Assembly (NCBI GenBank): GCA_917880885.1
Contig: OU862908.1
Location: 14,619,501 to 14,683,500, forward strand
Origin: Limnephilus marmoratus
Lineage: Eukaryota > Arthropoda > Insecta > Trichoptera > Limnephilidae
DNA length: 64,000 nucleotides
Reading direction: 5' to 3'
Numbering within the stretch: the stretch's first letter is position 1; each line of letters starts with the position of its first letter. This document shows positions 24,201 through 39,200 of this stretch, piece after piece. The notes under the pieces were generated by a model. That model was not told where the DNA came from. It worked only from the letters and a program-made list of their open reading frames with translations, and did not search any database. The translations under genes and the position numbers were made by a program.

Positions 24201-27200
24201 CACTACTGATAGAGAGACTAAGCTTTACGTAAATGGAAAAAGGTGGTTATGGTGTAATCGCAGTAAACTTTCATTTTACATACCTACTAATCAAAATCTC
24301 CGAAATTTATTACTGCGCTGTATACGATGTGTACTAGTGCAGGAACAGGCTCGACGCCACACCAGATATTAGAATTCAACTACCCAATATTATGCCTGAT
24401 ATCAAGAAGATATGCAATTCAAGGACTCAAAATCATCAATGTCATTAATTGTTTTATTTATTCCATTTTTTGCTGTTGTTTATATTAACTTTTTTTTATA
24501 ATCCATTTGTTTGTTGTTTATTTTCCATTTTTTTTATTGTTTTTATTCCATTTTTTGTTGTTTGTATTCCATTTTTTGTTGTTTATATTCCATTTTTTGT
24601 TTTTCATATTTAATTTTTTGTTGTTTATTTTCCATTTTTTTATTGTTTATATTCCATTTTTTGTTGTTTATTTTCCATTTTTTTGTTGTTGTTTACATTC
24701 CATTTTTGTGTTTATATTCCATTTTTTATACATATATTGTTGATATACTTAATAAATATTGTGTAAGAACTTTAAAAAAATATATTATTAGGAATTAACC
24801 AATCCAAAAAATGAGCCTGGTGTTCCGTTAAAATTTATGGGCTTGCAAAGTGTTCCATTACAGAAAAAGTTTGGGAAACCCTGCACTAGGGCGATCAGTG
24901 TATTCTTAAATGAGTAGTACATTGTGAAATAAAACAAATTAATCAAATAAGTTTTACTTAGTTACGCGACCTCCGGATAGCAAATAGAGAGCCTCACCCC
25001 TCGACCAATCACTCACTAGAAATTTCATAGAGACTTATCTTTGTAATAATTTTTAAAACCTTGTGAACTATTTACTAATACTTTTAATTGTGTGTAAAAT
25101 AATTAAAATAATAAAAGACGAAGAAGGAAAACAATAGAAATATTAAGTTCATCTTTGGAAAAGATGATTCTACGACTCTTTAATCCAGAAGCAAGTTAAG
25201 TTGACGAATCTGCCACACTTTCAATCCCCATATTGTCAACTTAGGGAACGTACCCATACTACGTGACACGTTTAGGGGGGAGGGGTCTTCAAAATGTCAC
25301 GCTCCATACAAATGAGCGGCGGGTTGCTTAGGATTTTGGTCACCGGGGGGGGGGGGGGGGGGTTAAAAATTGCAAAAAGTTAGTCACGTAGTATGGGTAC
25401 GTTCCCTTACCACCACACCCTCGCATATTGTGATGTATATTTTGGTGGGCGGAATGTATCGTGACGCCAACGGGTGCCAACCAAAGATTTTTAAATACAA
25501 GAGATATGCTATGATGACCGCCCGACCGTCGGCGGACTACTACCTAATAGGCATAGTTTGAATACGGAAAGAATTCGTTAATTTAGTCGGTTTTTTGAAG
25601 GTGTGTATTATTATTGGTTAACAATATCAGCGACGCTAGGAAATAGTAAAAACTGTGGATAGCATGTCTCTTATATTCCAATATCTTTGGTGTCAGCTTA
25701 TGTTTGTTCAGTTACGGCCAGTGTCAATCTGACCCCGTGCGTTCTCGCACATTTATGGTATAACATGTGAATATAACACGTGAAATCGGGTGGCGTGATG
25801 ACAAGTCACCAGTCACTACGAGCCGCCCATGTCTGCTGCCCCAGTACCCAGTACCAGCCAGCCTACCCACCGACACTGAGCACCGAGCAGTGAGGTATCG
25901 TGCAATGGGTTTATGATGCAGTGGGTATCACGTTACCAGTTATTAGTTGTTACCTCGCGTTGCACGTGTGTGGGTAATCTGCCAGTTTACGTGGAAATAA
26001 CACTATGTAAAATGCACGCGTTAACACCGCAGAACCTCGTATCTCCACGATCTTGGAATTCTGCTAGATTTTTGGATTACATTCATCAATATTATTTAAT
26101 TCTTCGTACATACGAGAACATCGTTCGTCTAGGCACGAGATACAGTAGATCTCAATCTAATCTAAAGTAAGATTATACTCATTTTTGCGCCCCTTGTGAC
26201 TTGACCTCTTTCAATTCTCACACACAATTATTATCCATGTTGTATAATTATGTCGAATTAAAAAAATTAAATTCCTTCGTTTAGAGATGCGATTGCCTGC
26301 GTGAGATTCGTATGCACTCCATGCTTGAACAACACCTTCCATAGCTTTTTCTATCAACTCAGTCGTATACTTTTACGAAAAAAAGTTAATAATGTAAATT
26401 TAGAATTGTTAATTTTTAGAGCAGTTTTCTGTCGTCATGAACTTTGCACAGCGTTTACTATTTGAAATTTCTCGTTATTAATATACAAATACAGTTTTTG
26501 ACTGTATCCTGTTTTAACTCAACTATTTAACATTTAATTTGTCTGTAAATCTGTTTGATACATTCCGGTTCCGGTTCAAGATAATGGCCGTATTGGAAAC
26601 TACTTTTTTACACCGTATTTTCAGTGGAAATTTTGATTTTTATTGATAAATAAGAGAAAATTGTAACAAACTTTTTTGGACCTTCACAAAACTATTAGTT
26701 TGTAATTGGCTACATCACTTCTATCATGAGCTATGAAGCTTAAAAGCTGATCTAAAGGTCGAAAATAGGGCAAGAAAGCATTTTATTTTTAAATATATAT
26801 ATTAAGATATACATAGTACATTATGGTATAATTGATAAATCAAATCATTGCAAAAAAATATAATTAATAATAAATGCTTTACGCAAATCGTGATTAATTA
26901 TTCCTACATTTTACAGCATAAATTAAGTATATAATTGATTTTCTGTTCGTTTAATGTCATTGTGAAAAAAATCTAATAAATCAGTTGCCTGGTTATGCAA
27001 CTTCTCCCAAGAATCTTGATGTGTGTGTATGTGTGTGGAGTCAAAGAGCATTTTGCATACATTTATTGTTTCCCATCATCGCCGGTGTTTATCACAATGA
27101 TGAAAATGATGAAATGAGATGTTTCTGGGGCCTTCATCCTCGCCGCGGTGCATGGCACACCTATTCATCAAGCGGGGAAACCTCGCGGCACCGACACCAG

Positions 27201-30200
27201 CACTGGGCACCGACACCGGGCACCGGGCACCGGGCACCGGCATTCATCGATCAAAATAGTCCGGGATGGGGAGGGGCAACCTCAACACCCAACGGGCACA
27301 AGTCCATTGATTACCTGACTTGCACCTTATATTTGTGGGAACTTTGCAAACTATGCGAGTAAGAATTTGAAAGAAGACAATTTGTCGGAAGGATTTTTTT
27401 AAAAAAAGATTGTCAATGTTTTAGATTTGAATAAATATCGATCGTTCAGTTGATTAGTCGGACATCTTCGAAGAATCGAAATTTTGAAATCTTCATACGT
27501 AAAATTGTATACTCCATCTGTTAGGTACAATACTCAGATTATTCATTAGCACCACCAAATAAATTATTATGCAGAAACACTATGAATTAAACAAAATATC
27601 ACCAGTACGATATTTCAAAATTTCATATTAATGTACCGGACCGTTACGCCTCCCGATGTTTTTTTTATAACATATCTAATACGTAAAACACAGACACGTT
27701 AAAAAAATACAAGTTTGCTGTTCCCACGCGGTAGAAGTGAAACTTTCAGAAAACTATACTAGACAAGAATGGGGAGGCTACGAAGCACTGCACAAAGATG
27801 AGACCGATTATTCTATCTCCTTCTCTCGCAGGCTAAATCCTGTACATTTATGTGTTCGTCTCTTTTTAGTTTCATCGAGTTTCAAATCACAACTGTGCAA
27901 AAGAAGTTTTCACTTCAATAATAATTGATTTATGGCGAGCATTCGAATATTGCTTTCTTCATTATCTCAAATCTTCGACCTCTGTAGTCCAGTGGATAAG
28001 ACTCTTGACTCACAATCCGGAGGTCACGGGTTCGAACCCGGCATCCGCAAATAAATTTTATTTGATTAATTTGTGTTATTTCACAATTAATTCATTTAAA
28101 ATAATACGAGTATATAGTAGGTATATTTGCGGCATGTTCCAGAGTGGAAGATACTATTAGTATCGCCCTGGTGTAAGACCACCATTCAGAATTGAAACGT
28201 TGCTTGAAAATGGCTTTAGCCGTGTTTGGTGACCAGATCTGAATAGCCAGGTACTTTCCAACCTTACTCCTCCCCACCTCCTTCCCCTCCCCAATACCTT
28301 CAGCCTCACAATATACCCCAATTGGGGATGCCATAGTCTCACTGGCTCCAGACGGGAGCAGTTGGGACTCTTCTGCGGTATTCATGTAAAAAAAAAAAAA
28401 ACTTAGACTTCGGAGTTGTCTGACTAATCAACTGGACGAGCGATATGTTGGTATTTCATTCAAACTCTCGTCATAATTTGCATTTCTCGGCCGTTAATAA
28501 GTCAGATGCACCTCATACATCATTCATATGTCTGGTAATGTTATATTATCATGAAAACAAACTTATGCGTCCGAGTGGTTAAATGACAACATTTGTTGTC
28601 ATGTAAGTTGTGACGGGGAAATATTAATACAAAAGTGACGTTGTTTCAGATTTAGACATTTCTGTGTGCGAAAGGCAATAGATGAGTTATAAATATCTTT
28701 ACGATTTTGAAATATCGTCATTAAATGACTTCTTGCACCAAATAATGCAACAAAGTGCATTGAAGAAGCATGCAATAAAATCACTGAAGCATTCGGTTAG
28801 TTTTATTTGTCTGATTTGTGGGAAATTACGAAAATAGTCATAAATGCCCAATTACCGAAAGTTGTTGCAATTTATCTGTTTGTTTAAAAAAAACGTAAAT
28901 GTACCACTTAAAAAAGAGTCTCCGCTTGAAATGAAATTGAAAACTGTCCGTCTGTATGTCCTTCTTAAAATCGTGGTACACCAAGGTATGTATATTTGGT
29001 GACCGGAATGAAATCAACTCAACAACTCTTTGAAAAGTCATTAAAAGTGATTTTTTTAAAATAGGTTTCATAGTTATGTTATGTTAGGTTAGGTTAGGTT
29101 ATATGGGCTATTTTTTTCATATCTTTTTTTCAAAGAGGTGTTGAGTTGACTTGATTCCGAGTTGGCATAGAACCGGTATATTTATATACATACCCTTCGC
29201 AGGCACATTCCGTTCATTCCTTTATTGTTATTTATTCACTGATAATTTATTATTTTTTTACCTACACTACGTAATATTACAACTTTCAAGGGAACGTACC
29301 CATACTACGTGACCAACTTTTTGCAATTTTTAACCCCCCCCCGGTTACCAAAAACCTAAGGCCCCCGCCGCTCATTTGTACCAAGCGTGGTATTTTGAAG
29401 ACCCCCCCCCCTGAATGTGTCACGTAGTATGGGTACGTTCCCTAATATCTCTTCCCTCCCATCTGGAGCCAGTGAGACTATCGCATCCCCTAATTGGGGT
29501 ATGTTGTGAGGCTGAAGGTAGTGGGGAGGGGTAGGAGATGGGGAAGAGGAAGATGGGGAAGAGGAAGATGGGGAAGTATCGGGCTATTCAAATATGGTCA
29601 AAGCCATTTCAAACAATATTTAAATTCTGAATGGTGGTCCTACACCAGGGCGATACTGAGAGTATTTTCCACTCTGGTTTATATTATATTCATGTAAAAT
29701 TAATTTATTTATATAACTGTATATTTCCTAAAAAAACTAAAATAAAAAAAAGTTCCATTGTTTGTGAAGAAAGTCACACCTAGGGTGAATTTGTTGGAAT
29801 TGGTTGCCTTTTCGAAAACATATAACAAAGGTTATCAAACATTGATACACTCAACATTGGTATTTTCACCTTCACCTTCACTAATGGCCGTTATACACCA
29901 TCTCTTTTTTCAGCCCGAATCCCGCTTTGAGACCAAAGACAAAAATTTTTGCTTTACGCGATCGCTTTTTTCATCTCTATTTTCATATTATTCTCTATTT
30001 TCATATTTCAATTGGCATCACAGCAAACAACACACGAACCATGCTGTTTTTTGTGATGCCAACTGAAATCGTGGGATTAAAAATAGAGATGAAAATAGCG
30101 ATCCCGTAAAGCGAAAAATTTTGTCTTTGGTTTCTTTACGGGAATCGGGCTGAAAAAAAGAGTCGGGTATTTTCAACATAAGGACTGGTTGTTTCATTCA

Positions 30201-33200
30201 TTCAATTTTAGGTTACTCGGTGTCTAACTCTTGATCAGACAAACTGGTTTTGGGATCATTACTGAATTTACCATAGATTTAGACTACCGCTTGAGACAAC
30301 CGACCCTAAGGAGATCGTCTTCTTTAAGATTGGATTCTAAAATAATTAGCGATATTGTATCTGGACCAGAATAATACGTGCGGAGAGCAGAATGCAATGG
30401 CGGCTATCCCGAGAGTAACAATATAACAGACATTATGAAATTACATCAAAAGTGCGCAACTTCAGAATGATTACCATCCATTGTTTTGTCACAAAGGGAT
30501 ATTGCAAAATGATGAATTGATCCGACGGACATCAAAGCGATACTGTATGTAGCCTTCAAAATAAATGGTTCTACCTCAGATTTTGCCTAATATAGACGTG
30601 AATGTTCTTTTCAAGCGTTAAACTTAATTCGATGGACGCGTAACGACGTAAATCTGATTTTGCTAAAATGTGGGAAGATTTCGTGTGCATTGCGTGTGGT
30701 CCATTGAAGATTGTTACAGTCACAATTTGTAGGTTTCGTACTGTTAATATTTTAAAATGATTTTCAAATTCGATGAAGAAATCGTTTCAAAATATAATTT
30801 TCTTGTGGGTTTATACATTTGATCACGTCACTTTCGATTTATCGTCAATTTGAACGGTTCCTGCTATTCGCTGATTCTCGGCCCGTTTCAACTTTTGATC
30901 AAATTGTGATCAGCTAATATGACCGTTACACTTAGTAAAAACTTAAACGCCGTTGTGATTTGAAACTCGATGAAACGAAAAATAGCGACACCAAAAATAG
31001 ACAAATTTACACATACATCTACAGGATTTGGCATGCGTGAGAATGAGATAGTATAATTGGTCTCCTCTTTGTGGGGTGTTTCGTAACCTGTTGGTCTCCT
31101 CTTTGTGCGGTGCTTCGTAATCTCCCCACTCTTAGCTACTTTAGTTTTCTAAAGGTTTCACTTCTCTTTTATTTTTTATCAAACGCTAAAACGGGCAGAG
31201 AATCAGCTTTTAACGCAGCTCACTCAAATTTCGAATTTGAAGGAGATTGGAACAACCCAATCTAAAGTTAATATTTTTTAAAAAACCTTGTAAATGCATT
31301 TTATTTTAAATGTCCGTTTGTTTTTTTTTCAATAATAGCTAGGCTAGCGCGTTTTTCTATTCCAGTTTATTATTTAATCAAAAAGTTCTATATTTTTAAT
31401 GAAAAAACCAAAAAATATCTGCAATTCATTATTGCCATAAATATAACCTTACAATAAAAAAGGTGTTTACCTTTTCATTTCCGCGATAAGCGGTCCGGCA
31501 AAAGGCTCTAATTTTGAACAATTTCCAATTGGCTGCATCGGCTCTTTCGGCGGCAGAGGCTATTGAAATCTGTAATGTAATCGAAACTCATCACCAACCA
31601 AAATAACAACAAAAAATGGCGTCGGACCGTTGTTGTCAAAGTGCCGAATCATCGCCGGTGAATTAAAAAGCGGAGGTGTGAATGAGATCCCGGGCGGATG
31701 CGGGCGTGGGGCGGCAAGTTTGGGGGGTGGCTGTGCTCCGTGAGCCATGAGCCATGAGCCAAGAGCTGGACACGTGAACAACGCCTGGTTCTTTGGTGCT
31801 TTGTGCCTGCAACCTGGTGCATAGTGCCTGATACCTAGTGAACCAGAAAAGTCCTGGTGATTCAAGAAAACGATCACATTCCGTTTCATTATTTTCATTA
31901 ATAAACACAAATAACAGAAGAGTATCTGAATGAAACTATGTATGAAGCGGTTCCACGACAACTCAACCAAGTAGCATTTCAACACCCCTTCAAAACGTCA
32001 TTAAAAGTGATGAAAAAAAATATCCCATAACCTAACCTAACGAGTACCAATTTAACAATTTTTTTTATTATTTTTTCATTGTTAATGACTTTTTAAAGGA
32101 GTGATGAAATTGCATGTTGTTGAATTGTCCAGTCACCGTATGAGGTTCATCCACTCTGCCGTACCTTAGGGGAAAAGATTCGCTCTCAATTTCAATAAAA
32201 AAAATAAGTAGGTATAATATTGAATATAAAGCAAAAATCTGTCAATAAAGAAGTAAATAACTCCTGTTCAGTTAACTCTGACGTTATGAAATTTGCACGT
32301 CATGTTTTATACAATTTATGGATCAACAAACTTATTTTAAAGCCGAAGTGTGATTTACGTCATGCGTTATAGAGCTTTGAAATAACCATTAATACATTGG
32401 ACAGAATCTGTTTGTAAGTAAATAGACACAGTGAAAAATATTACTTTTCAGTTTCTACCACATTGATCGTCCAGTTGATTGGTTAGACATCTCCGGAATA
32501 CAGTTTAATTCAAAAGTGTACCCTCTATCTGGTACAATACCAAATCAATTATAATGCAGAAAAACGTGGAATTGAAACTGAAAAATTTCAAATTATCATA
32601 CTAATGTACCGGACCGCTATGCTTCCCGGTGTTATTTTATACCGCCGCTATCCGAATTTCTACTGATTTCTTACATATCTCCCTTAAACATAAGTTTTTA
32701 ACCTCTTAAAAAAATATATGTTATTTTTGAAGATAATATCTATACATTCCCCACGCCGAAACGCAAATTATATAAAATTCCCTAGATAGAAAAAATCGCA
32801 AAGTATACACCGAAAATTGTTATTTCACAAGTTATATGTATGAAAAAATTCACAGTCTTTTCTAAATGTCGTTTTAGACAGCCCCTAAGAGATTTTGCTC
32901 TATTTCAAACGTGTCGTGTTTTATTAAACGCATTTTCACAATTTTTGCATCGATTTTATCGGTTTAAATATTAGCACGCTCCTCTAACATTCGTAATTTA
33001 AAATCTCTACATCTTCTTCTTTTTGAGCGCGGTTACGACGCCTTAAAGCTTATTTATTATGCAAAACACAGACACATGCAAATAATATTTGATTTATTCG
33101 AGTATTGCATTCCCCATTAACTCGAAACTTAGTATTTGGAGATGGCTGTGTAATCAACTAGAAACTAGACGATCAATGTTTCAAACATTGATCAAAATAA

Positions 33201-36200
33201 CAAATTAATATCAAAGAGTATGATAATTCTGAAAGCACCTAATGTAAAAATGCCCACAAGTATGATATTACCATAATGACGGTTGATTCGAAGGTAGGCC
33301 GGGTACCGGGTACTGGGTACTGGGTAGGTAGGGAACTCTCTAGAACTTTGTTTTTCCGCAAATGCTTGGAATTCCAACAGGGCGGTCATTCATATTAACC
33401 CAATGATTAGTGTTTGTATCTAATGCCTATATCATTAGCTACTGTTAGTAATAACCGCCGACAGAATCGTGATCCACGATTTGTACTTTAGCATAATAAT
33501 GGCGAACCTAAATAATTGCTATCAAGTGTACAGCCGAAATGTTTTATATAGTACCTATATAGACGGTTTGGTTTTATTCAATACATAGCTATATTGAGGC
33601 ACATGAGAAGCGGTTATGTACATAAAATACTACTAATAGTTAATACTTAAACGTACCCGAAGACGATTTGGTACTGGCATCAAAAACGACCCTTAAACGA
33701 GTTGTAAAAATGGTTTCTTTGATTATTCCATGATGGGGTATGAAATAGTCACCAATAATAGTTGGCGATTGAGGTGGCACTTCCATCATGTGCCCTAATG
33801 TTGAGTATTCTCTCATGAACGAAATATATTGGGATTTGAGATCAGAATCTCTATTCAATCTCCTTTCTAAATGCTTGAGGCGTGACAATGCTATGTCATA
33901 TGACTTTCCTAATTTTTCCGGGCTTTCCTTAAATGGCAACGAAACGACGTATCTCCCGTCTTGGTTACGGTTAGTACTTTCAGTGTATAATTTTTCACAA
34001 CGAATTTCATCAGGCGATTGAATTTTCTTCAAAGGTGGAACATTTTCAATTTCCCAAAAACATTTAAGCTTTTCATGATTATTTTCCTCCATTGACGTGA
34101 AGAATGAATTTATACAATTATTTGATGGTCCAACATTTCTAGTTCTACAACTCGTTTAAGGGTCGTTTTTGATGCCAGTACCAAATCGTCTTCGGGTACT
34201 TCATTGAACTATATACTTTTGGTCGGTCCCAAATTACAAAGGGACATTGTGGAATTGATGTGTAATTTTCGAATACACAAAATCGCCCGGTTTCTTCCTT
34301 GATTTGCATTGAGAAATGTGGAATCTTTTACATAGTATAAAATAAAGTCGCTCCCGCTGTACGTGCGCTTAGATCTTTTAAACTACGCAACGGATTTTCA
34401 TGCGGTTTTTACCAATAGGTAGAGTGATTCAAGAGAAAGGTTTATATGTATAAAACGTGCATATTATAGTAGAGAAAAGCCGAGAAATGCATATATTCAA
34501 TTCAGGCAGCGGGCAGCTGGCAAGCGGCGGTGTGGATTTTGTAAAGGTTTGGTAATGGCGTTTCTAATAGTTTTTAATAGTGTTTCGTTAGCCACAGCAA
34601 CGTGTAGCAGGGGTCTGCTGGTAAATAATATGATGTCTTATCCCACTGATTTTTCAAGAATTTTTTAATACTTCTTATCTCATGGACGATATGTTGAACG
34701 AGCAGGACCCCAAACACGGTTGATTGACAATGATTGTAACGATAATTTTTCAGTAATTTTTCACCGTTCCCTAGCATGACTGCAGATCGCCGACTAATAA
34801 ATAACACATCACAATGACTAAATGTTCTCAATATATTCGACGTCAACTGTTTGTGCGATAGACATCTGCAGTTGTCCTAGGGAGCGATGAGAAGTTACCG
34901 AAAGTTATCGATATATATAATCCTTATCGATCGACCGAGCACGGTTTTACTGTTGACAGCCGAACCGATATTGACCGGGAAAAATAGGAGATCGATATAC
35001 GCTGGCAACTCTTAAGGTATTTTCAATAAATTGACAGAACAAAATGTCAAACGTCAAGCAATTACATAAAAATATTAATAAAATGGCAATATGAGTTAAA
35101 ATACATACCTAGTAATCTAAATAAAGTTCTTGAAACTAAACGGGAGTTAATTACTTAATCAGTTCTTTAGTATTATTTCAACTACTTTAGTTTCTCAAAG
35201 ATCGAACGGTATAAATTGATGGCGTCTTATTTGAATTATTATTTAAGTCTGTGTGTCAGGTAAACGTTTACTTTTCAATTTAAGAACTGCGTTAGTTCAA
35301 CTCTGTTAATTAATAGGCCAGTAATTTTGCATAACAAACGACATTATGCGAATAAATGCATATATCGACAGGTAACCATATCTGATACTATGGAGTCCGG
35401 GTTAAAATTTATCAATTGTCGGTTGGTAGATATATCTCTTACCATTTGTTGACCGCGATTGCAAATATTGATAACTGACCGTAGATGACGGATTAGATTG
35501 TATGCGATTAAACTATGGGTTTTTCTAAATCTAATTTGTATAAATGAAAAACCTGTTTAGAATTACAATCGTATTAAACTGCAATTATTTGAATACGTTA
35601 CAATGAAAGCTAATCTAATAATTAATATTACACCTGGAAACAGGTGTTTTGTGAAAAGACTTGATAGATGGTGCTTAATGCGCACTAAACTAGGCAAGAA
35701 TACAGAATAAATATAATATTTTTACATTATATTTAACAATTTTTGAAAAGTGAAAACTTCTTTAGCGCCGTTTTGAGCTGAAATTCGATGAAACGGAAAC
35801 GAGCGACACTACAAAGAGACAAACACATACATCTGTAAGATTTAGCCTGCGAGAGCAGCAATGAAATATTTATTTATTTCACGGGTACTCGGTTCCAATA
35901 TAGTACGAAAAATACACGATGTCTCCTTTGGACAAGTAGTGTAAAGCGCCTGACGAACCTCAGCGGCCAGACATTCAGCGGACCAAGGACCGAATCCTAC
36001 GAAATTCAATTAAAAAATATTTTTTTGTAAAACCAATATCTAATCTTCAAACCATTCCAAAATGATTAGGCAAAAAAACACGAAAGAAAGCGACACCCAG
36101 CGACTCCACAGAAGAAAATACAATTACTAATAAGATGATCAAATGTATAAGAAAAGGTGCTCTGGAATTCGACGACAAAAATATGGAAAAAATAATTCTT

Positions 36201-39200
36201 CACATTGATAAAAAACAGTGCTTCGTAGTTTGCTCTCTCTTGTCTACTTTAATTTTCTGAGGGTTTCGCTTCTACCGCGTGTGAATTGCGCACTCTGATT
36301 GTTGTTTTATGTTTTAGTTACCTAATATACCGGATATGATGGATGTCCATTAGCGCCAAAGTGACTTATTAACAATACAGTTTTATTATAAAACTTGATT
36401 GGATGCCTACTGTCAATGTGTGTTGGTTTTTCAAAGTGTTTTCAAATTTCATTACGCCGAGCGTATCAACGCTCTCGGCTACCGTAAGACAGGTACCTAC
36501 TCAACATAATAGAATAGAGGTCCGTATAATCAAAAAATGAATTCGGTAGCCGCATTACATCACCATCAATGTGTTTTTTTGTCGCTTGTATCTACAGGTG
36601 AGTGTGCTGTTATTTGATACAGGTATTCGTTTCCACAGCGAACACAAAGGCGTATTTGTCAATGGGATACAGAATCGAATTCACCTTATTCATTTGACTA
36701 CGCGGCGACAGTCAATTTAAATGATCACTGGGTTACACCAAATTAACATCTGACACAATAAATTCACGTTTTTTCCAGAAATGCTTTTATAAAATCGCGA
36801 ACCTGACGTTAAATGAAACCCAGTTTCGCAAATTCACAAGATTTCACCAAGTATTTCGCGATTGTACCAAAAACTTTTTTGAAGTGAAAACTTTTTTAGC
36901 AGGTTTGTGATTTGAAAGAGTCAAACACATGCATCTGTAGGATTTATCTTGCGAGAGAATGAGAAAGTATAATCAGTCTCCTCTTTGTGTGGTGCTTCGT
37001 AGCTTATCGGTCTCCTCTCTGTGCTGTGCTTCGTAGCCTCCCCACTCTTGTCTACTTTAGTTTTCTGAAGATTTCACTTCTACCGCATGTGAATTGCACA
37101 CTTTGTATTTTTTTTGGCGTATGCTAAGAACGAGTTTAACCTCTTTTTTTCAGTGCCGTCAAATGAGTTAAAATTATTTAAATATCTTAGAAGACAAATA
37201 TGCCGAACGCAGAGTACATATTAAGCATTTATTTTGTATTTTTTAAATTGTATTTTTATGTTTAATATCCGAATTTAATGTCAGAATATTTCTCAATTCT
37301 GAACGCTGCTTTCTGTTAGTAGGTAAATTATATTTTAGTTTTAAAGTTCTTGTTTTGTCCTGTGTTACCTTAGCACCGTTATTTTATTTATTTATTAATT
37401 TTATTTTAGTAATTTGTACATTTAAGTTTACAAATTTCTAATTAATTATAATATTTCATATTGCAAACTAAATTTTATGTAGCTCCTACAATATGTCTTG
37501 AACTTTCCAATTGGTGTGTACTTCAAAGTCTCTGGTAGCTTGTTATACAACTTCATCCCCTTGTACAGCAAACTGTTCTGCGTATTCGCCTTATCCTTTT
37601 TTTGAAGCCTGATGTATGCATGTTCTTGTGTTATGTCTGTGAATGTCCTTGTTGAATACAATTTTATTTGAAAAGTATTTTGGTAAAATGTTGTTAATTA
37701 TTTTATGCATAAATATCATCGTATTCAAGGTCAGCATCTGTTTCACGGTTAGCCAATTCAGTTCCTTTAACATTTTGTTTACTTTTGAAAATCTATTCCG
37801 CCGTAATATTATTCTCATTACCCTGTTTTGAATTTGAAACTTATTTTGTTCTCGTTCGTTACATAGGAAAAGAATAGTTGAGCAATAGTTAAAATGTGGA
37901 GCAATAATCGAATTGTAGATAGTGATTGCAGTTTTACTAGATAGTTTTGGCCGAATTCTTCCCAAAAAAGATATTTTTTTCCCAATTTTCTTTTGTGTAT
38001 ATTCAGCATGCTTGTTGAATGTTAGTTTGGAGTCTAATATAACTCCTAAATATTTCATTTCAGTAACATTTTCAATAATTTCACCTATTGTCTATTACTA
38101 TTATTATCCTGTGAGTGCTATAACAGCACTGTCTTTGTTAATTTTTGTTTCTCTTGTCATTGTTTTCGTAAATACTATATATTATTTTTTTATTATTTTA
38201 TCAATATTATAAGGAACACTGTAGGATTATTTTAAAATTTATTATAGTTAAGCGCACTGGAAATAAAGCGACCCAAAACTGCGCTGTATAAATATAACAT
38301 CATTATTATTTCTCTGCAATTCATGAATGTATTTAAAAATTATTTGAAACCTGCAAAATATGATTTCAATTTAATATTGCAGATTTTTTATCCTTAAATT
38401 TACTCTCGCGGCCTACAGAAGTAATCAAATCGTACCTGCGTAATCGAAAATACATTCGGTAGCACCATTAAATCACATTCAATAGGTTTTTGTTATTGAC
38501 GCCACAGGTGTGCTTTTATTTGACATGTTCCCTCACTCAATATCTGTTTTTATCATCGCGGGTTTACTTTGATTCTTTGATGCGGAACCTTTTTATCGGC
38601 TTCACAGCGTCAATACTCGGAATGCATATTGATTTAAGTATTTATTTCCTCGTTTATCAAAGCAATCGACAACAAATATGATTGAAAAGTGAACGATCAT
38701 TGTGTGTATGTACTCGCCATGGTTTTTTAGTAATTAAATTTTGATTGCTTGTAACTATAAACATGATAAAATCGTCACTTACACGAGTCTACCCGCTAAC
38801 CGACAACCTTACTATTCTATTCACATATAGAAACTGTAAATTCAATTAATATGTAGATAAGTGTCTGCAATAAAATTATGTTTTGTGTTTTTTTTTCTAT
38901 CTTCTTCGTGTGCCCTATTAGGTCCCCCCGACGTTGGCGATCATTAGAGGTTATCCACCACTTACCCGCCCTGGCATTAGTAACAGATGGTTACTCCTTG
39001 AACTCTAATTTTTTTGAACGAATGAACGAATCTAGACCTCCAGTGCCCCTGCATACGTTGTTAGTAAGCAGTATGCAACTTGTACCTATCTCTGTTTTGC
39101 CCTGCCCGGAATAGTTCCTCCACACTTCTGATAACAGTCCACTCTACAACATTTCGCAGGCAATACATTTGTTTCCTACCAGGCACCCTCTATATTTTCT

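Larger units (their letters stand above)
23880..25020 (-). mobile_element. SINE-A copy split by a hAT insertion
   Basis: Body at 23880-24080 and continuation 24884-25020 are contiguous in SINE-A order (reverse complement), with a tRNA-like head at about 24960-25020. The gap is the element at 24081-24883. Confidence 0.85.

Noticed and set aside
24507..24798. Membrane-like Phe/Leu/Ile-rich proteins
   Set aside because: Products of the T-rich tandem array in the hAT-like element.
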